Shown: positions 60,810 through 64,000 of the stretch, piece by piece
How the letters are laid out: each line of letters begins with the position of its first letter
Position numbering within the stretch: position 1 is the first letter of the stretch
NCBI GenBank assembly: GCA_044867785.1
Contig: JBIOVM010000098.1
Coordinates: 32,180 to 96,179, forward strand
DNA: 64,000 nucleotides
From: DASRDR01 sp044867785
Lineage (GTDB): Bacteria; Methylomirabilota; Methylomirabilia; Rokubacteriales; DASRDR01
Direction of reading: 5' to 3'
Notes under the pieces: generated by a model
The model's database searches: none
Seen by the model: the letters and a program-made list of their open reading frames with translations, nothing else
Told to the model about the DNA's origin: nothing
Made by a program: the position numbers and the translations under genes

Positions 60810-61108
60810 ATGGCCGCGCTGGAACTTCGCGCGGCCGACCCGCAGCGGCGCGCGATGCGGCCACGAGACCCGATGGACGCGACTCTCCCGCGCGGCGCGC
60901 GGGTGCTCGAGGTGGGTGGCGGCGCCGGGGCCGTGACGCGCGTGCCGGCCACGTGGCCGGGGGTGGCCGACACGATCGGCGTCGATCCGTCGCCGGTAAC
61001 CCAGAAGAGGTGGCGGCGCTGAAGGCCGAGGCCCGGCCACGGGTGGCCAGCGGCGAGCACTTCGGTCATAGTGCCTACATGAGCCTGGTGGCGCGGACCC
61101 CGCGCTGA
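60810..61108 (+). pseudogene. Truncated SAM methyltransferase remnant
   Basis: Two pieces in different frames. 60810 onward gives motif I (ARVLEVGGGAGAVTRV, then TIGVDPSP), after which that frame ends at 61022. The neighbouring frame gives EEVAALKAEARPRVASGEHFG...YMSLVARTPR to a stop at 61108, which matches the C-terminal end of the same kind of methyltransferase (typically ALKAEARRRV...FGHIAYxSLIAR). About 150-180 residues between them are missing, with a frameshift at the join near 61000. Confidence 0.7.
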
Positions 61109-61154
61109 GCCGATGCCCGTCCGTGGCCCCGAGGGCTTCAACGAGGAGGCTCCC

Positions 61155-62390
61155 ATGCGTCGAGTGAAGGCAGTCGCAGCCGTCGCCCTGACCGTCACGT
61201 GTGTCCTGGCCGGATTCGCGAACCCGGTATCCGCCCAGACCGTCACGGCGTACGAGGGCGCGCGGCTCATCGTGGGCGACGGGCGCGTGGTCGAGAACGG
61301 GACGCTCGTCGTGGACGGCGCACGGATCGCCCAGGCCGGCCCGGCCGCCGACGTGCGCGTGCCCGCGGGCGCCGCGCGGGTGAGCCTTGCGGGCAAGACG
61401 GTGATGCCGATGCTGATCGACACCCACGCCCACCTGAGCCCCACGCGGGATGGCCTCGTGCGGGACTTGCGCCTGCGCGCCTACTACGGCGTCGGCGCCG
61501 CGCTGAGCCTCGGCACGGACACCTTCGAGCTGCTCGGCCTGCGCGCCCAGGCGATTCCGGGCGCTGCGCGGTATCTGAGCGCCGGCCGGGGGATCACCAT
61601 GCCCGAGCAGGGCCGCTCGACGGTGCCGTACTGGATCACGAGCGAGGCGGGAGCCCGGAAGGCGGTGGAGGAGCTCGCGAGCAACAAGGTCGACATCGTG
61701 AAGATCTGGGTCGACACGCGGGACGGCAAGTACCAGAAGCTCACCCCGGAGCTCTACGGCGCGATCATCGACGAGGCGCACAAGCGGGGGCTCCGGGTCA
61801 CCGCGCACATCTTCGAGCTCGCGGACGCCAAGGGGCTGGTCCGCGCCGGAGTCGACGCGTTCGCCCACGGCGTGCGGGACCGGGACGTCGACGACGAGCT
61901 GATGGCGATGCTCCGGCAGCGGCCGGAGCTGGTCGTCACGCCGAACCTGCCCGACCGGGGCGTGAAGGTGGACCTCGACTGGCTGCGGGCCGGTCTGCCG
62001 GCCGAGGACTTCGCGAAGCTCGAGGCGGCCAACGTCGACCAGCCGGCGGCGCAGGCCGCCCACGCGATCCAGGCGCGCAACCTGGCGAGAATGAACGCGG
62101 CGGGCGTTCGCCTGACGCTCGGCACCGACGGCAACCGGCCGTGGGGGCCGCACGAGGAGATGCTGGACATGGTGCTGGCCGGGATGACCCCGATGCAGGT
62201 CATCGTGGCGGCGACCCGCAACTCGGCCGAGTTCCTGCGGCTCGCCGACACCGGGACCCTGGAGACCGGCAAGAGCGCCGACTTCTTCGTGCTCGACGCG
62301 AACCCCCTGGACGACATCACGAACACGCGGCGCATCGCGGCGGTGATCCTGCGCGGCGCGGCGGTGGACCGGGCCCAGCCGGTCCGCTGA
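61155..62390 (+). CDS. Exported amidohydrolase (imidazolonepropionase-like)
   Basis: 411 residues with signal peptide (about 1-28, ending PVSAQ). Metal ligands: DTHAHL (His-x-His), Lys in VDIVKIWVD, VTAHIFE, DAFAHGVRD, and LTLGTDGN. This is the complete subtype I amidohydrolase set with a periplasmic address. Hydrolyses a C-N or C-O bond of an unknown amide or dipeptide-like substrate. GAGGAGG 4-5 bases before ATG 61155. Confidence 0.87.
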   Translation: MRRVKAVAAVALTVTCVLAGFANPVSAQTVTAYEGARLIVGDGRVVENGTLVVDGARIAQAGPAADVRVPAGAARVSLAGKTVMPMLIDTHAHLSPTRDGLVRDLRLRAYYGVGAALSLGTDTFELLGLRAQAIPGAARYLSAGRGITMPEQGRSTVPYWITSEAGARKAVEELASNKVDIVKIWVDTRDGKYQKLTPELYGAIIDEAHKRGLRVTAHIFELADAKGLVRAGVDAFAHGVRDRDVDDELMAMLRQRPELVVTPNLPDRGVKVDLDWLRAGLPAEDFAKLEAANVDQPAAQAAHAIQARNLARMNAAGVRLTLGTDGNRPWGPHEEMLDMVLAGMTPMQVIVAATRNSAEFLRLADTGTLETGKSADFFVLDANPLDDITNTRRIAAVILRGAAVDRAQPVR

Positions 62391-62688
62391 CGAGGCCCGG
62401 ACCACCCCCATCCCCGACGGGTCGGGCGCAGGCGACCGGGCGTGGTGAGGAGATCGCGCGGTGCCGCCCGTCGCGGCCGGCGCCCGGGTGGTCCGAACGA
62501 CGGTGCGTCGCCGGGAGATCGGGCTCGGTGAGCGACGAGCTCCCGTTCGGCGCATTGGAAGCGACCTGGCCTCGTCCCGGGGATCTCTCCGCCATGGATC
62601 GACGGGACACCTCCTCACAGGTACGGTGGAAAGGAGGGCTCTTCCGGTTCCATCGGCGCGCGGCGAGACCCGAGCCTCAGGAGGAAGC
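62391..62688. other. Intergenic stretch, nothing recognised
   Basis: No conserved frame, hairpin with T run, or TGnTAnnnT element seen. TACGGT (62622-62627) is at most a poor -10. The last 15 bases carry the ribosome site (AGGAGG) of the next gene. Confidence 0.5.
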
Positions 62689-63552
62689 ATGGAGCCAAAG
62701 CTCGACGACGTCCGCGAGCGTAGTCGGACCGTCTGGGACTCGATGGCTGCCGGCTGGGAGGCCAGCCGCGAGGATCTCTGGCAGTTCTCGCGCCCGGTGA
62801 GCGAATGGCTGGTCGACCGGATCGACCCGCGCCCGGGGCAGACCATCCTGGATCTGGCCGCCGGCGTCGGCGACACCGGCCTCCTGGCCGCGCGGCTCGT
62901 CGGCGAGACGGGCCGCGTCCTCGTCACCGATTTCGCCCCCCGCATGGTGGCCGCGGCTCGGCGGCGCGCGGCGGAGCTCGGCGTCACCAACGTGGAGTTC
63001 CGCGAGATGGACGCCGAGCGGATGGGGCTCGAGTCCGGAAGCGTTCATGGCGTCGTGTGCCGCTGGGGTTACATGCTGATGCCCGACCCGGGCGCGGCCT
63101 TCGCCGAGACGTACCGCGTGCTCCGCCCGGGCGGGCGGCTGGCCTTCTCGGTGTTCGGCGCTCCGGAGCGCAACCCCTGGGCCTCGGTCGTCGGTCGCAT
63201 CCTGGTCGCCGAGGGCCACATGGCTCCGCCGGCGCCCACTGCCCCCGGGATCTTCGCGCTGAGTGACCCGAAGCGCATCCACGAGCTGCTCTCGCGGGCC
63301 GGCTTCGCCACGCCGGAGACGCGGGAGATGCCGCTCACCTGGCAGTTTCCCGCCGATCGCTACTGGTGGTTCCTGACGGAGATGGCCGGGGCCATCTCGC
63401 CAATCCTGCAGAGCCTCGCCAGAGACGCGCAGAGGCAGGTCCGTGCTCGGATCGACGAGATGGCGCAGCCGTTCCGATCGGGCGACGGCTATGTCTTCCC
63501 CGCGCTGTGCGTCAACGTCGGCACGCATCGCCCGTCCGCCCCGGCGGGTTGA
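62689..63552 (+). CDS. Class I SAM methyltransferase (UbiE-like)
   Basis: 287 residues. ILDLAAGVGDTGLLAAR is motif I; MDAERMGLESGSVHGVVCRWG and TYRVLRPGGRLAFSVFG are the later motifs. The C-terminal part is longer than UbiE and contains ADRYWWFLTEMAG. Ribosome site AGGAGG 6-7 bases before the ATG. Substrate unknown; no operon partner. Confidence 0.85.
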   Translation: MEPKLDDVRERSRTVWDSMAAGWEASREDLWQFSRPVSEWLVDRIDPRPGQTILDLAAGVGDTGLLAARLVGETGRVLVTDFAPRMVAAARRRAAELGVTNVEFREMDAERMGLESGSVHGVVCRWGYMLMPDPGAAFAETYRVLRPGGRLAFSVFGAPERNPWASVVGRILVAEGHMAPPAPTAPGIFALSDPKRIHELLSRAGFATPETREMPLTWQFPADRYWWFLTEMAGAISPILQSLARDAQRQVRARIDEMAQPFRSGDGYVFPALCVNVGTHRPSAPAG

Positions 63553-63596
63553 ATCGCTCCCGCCCCTCTCGTCCCGCGGGCGGCGTCGCCGCGCCA

Positions 63597-63605
63597 TGGT
63601 AGAGT
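63597..63605 (+). promoter_or_regulatory. Extended -10 element TGGTAGAGT, leaderless spacing
   Basis: TGG-TAGAGT ends 7 bases before the GTG at 63613, so transcription is predicted to start about at the codon. Confidence 0.5.
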
Positions 63606-63612
63606 CGCGGCC

Positions 63613-64000
63613 GTGCGCATCAAGTACCGCGTCGGCGTGATGCCGGGGCCGTGGCCGGCCGGTCCGGGCGGGCGGGACTTCTTCTGGCAGCTCGTCGACC
63701 TCTGCGAGAAGAGCGAGATCGACTCGATCTGGTTCTCCGAGCGCCTCTCGTCGCCCCTCCCCGTCCCGGAGCCGATGACCGCGATGGCGGCGGTCGCGGC
63801 GCGGACGACGCGGCTCAAGTTCGGGCCGAGCGTGTTCGTCGCGCCGTTCCGGACGCCGGTGATGGCGGCCCGGGAGATCGCCATGGTGGACTACCTCTCC
63901 AACGGCCGCATGCTGCCGGCCTTCGGGATCGGCGTCGACCAGCCGCGCGAGTTCGAGGCGGCGGGCGTGCCGTTCCGCGAGCGGGGCCGGCGCACCGACG
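63613..64000 (+). CDS. LLM-class flavin-dependent oxidoreductase (3' end cut)
   Basis: The first 129 residues of a luciferase-like monooxygenase family protein. VGVMPGPWPAGPGGR, DSIWFSERLSS, RTTRLKFGPSVFVAPFRTPV and DYLSNGRMLPAFGIG are the N-terminal barrel signatures of F420/FMN-dependent LLM enzymes. GTG start with no ribosome site but an ideal leaderless -10. Cofactor and substrate cannot be told. Confidence 0.85.
   Translation, partial: MRIKYRVGVMPGPWPAGPGGRDFFWQLVDLCEKSEIDSIWFSERLSSPLPVPEPMTAMAAVAARTTRLKFGPSVFVAPFRTPVMAAREIAMVDYLSNGRMLPAFGIGVDQPREFEAAGVPFRERGRRTD

Noticed and set aside
1..64000. CRISPR arrays, tRNA or rRNA genes, insertion sequences
   Set aside because: No regularly spaced short repeats, cloverleaf or rRNA-like stretches, or transposase motifs were seen on either strand.

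Overview
The window is a very GC-rich (about 70 percent by eye), gene-dense bacterial chromosome segment. It encodes LptD, an outer-membrane lipopolysaccharide assembly protein, so the cell is a diderm. Base composition, many GTG/TTG starts, start-stop overlaps and the catabolic gene mix (family III CoA transferase, MttB-like methyltransferase, LLM oxidoreductase, amidohydrolase) resemble uncultured soil or groundwater lineages such as Candidatus Rokubacteria/Methylomirabilota. That placement is an inference without marker genes. I saw no rRNA, tRNA, CRISPR array, transposase or phage gene.

Positions 1-49100 form one large surface-polysaccharide locus. Positions 1-4231 (minus) carry a GDSL lipoprotein, two GT2 glycosyltransferases (one fused to a methyltransferase) and a flippase-like membrane protein. 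Positions 4375-5005 are a frameshifted, deleted remnant of a YfhO-type membrane protein. Positions 5051-17459 (plus) carry a GT-C protein with discoidin domains, an SDR, an AsnB-type amidotransferase, two more flippase-like proteins, a hexapeptide acyltransferase, a UbiA-like prenyltransferase and a large membrane protein ending in an ILEI/FAM3-like domain. Positions 17480-26494 (minus) carry two paralogous large membrane proteins with C-terminal beta-sandwich repeats, a GT4, RmlD, an epimerase and RmlC. Positions 26600-27954 hold a radical SAM/SPASM gene followed by two decayed tandem copies of its 3' end. Positions 28007-49098 (minus) are a nearly gapless run headed by lptD: three DegT aminotransferases, a GMD/RMD-like pair, Wzm/Wzt, a coiled-coil methyltransferase next to wzt, several GT4 and GT2 enzymes, and a low-GC four-TM protein.

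Positions 49326-64000 are catabolic. A TetR regulator diverges from a plus-strand operon (51054-55543) of CoA transferase III, enoyl-CoA hydratase, acyl-CoA dehydrogenase, MBL hydrolase and a small CC protein. A phytanoyl-CoA dioxygenase (minus) then faces a second plus operon (56614-60671): MttB-family methyltransferase, corrinoid protein, homocysteine methyltransferase and HMG-CoA lyase. Together these suggest breakdown of a methylated (betaine-like) acid with transfer of its methyl group to homocysteine. A methyltransferase remnant, an exported amidohydrolase, a SAM methyltransferase and the start of an LLM oxidoreductase close the window.

Two patterns cut across regions. A recurrent extended -10 element (TGnTAnnnT) lies upstream of most apparent transcription units, and for several genes it is only 6-9 bases from the start codon, which predicts leaderless or near-leaderless mRNAs. 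Decay products of paralogous genes occur at three places inside otherwise tightly packed operons.
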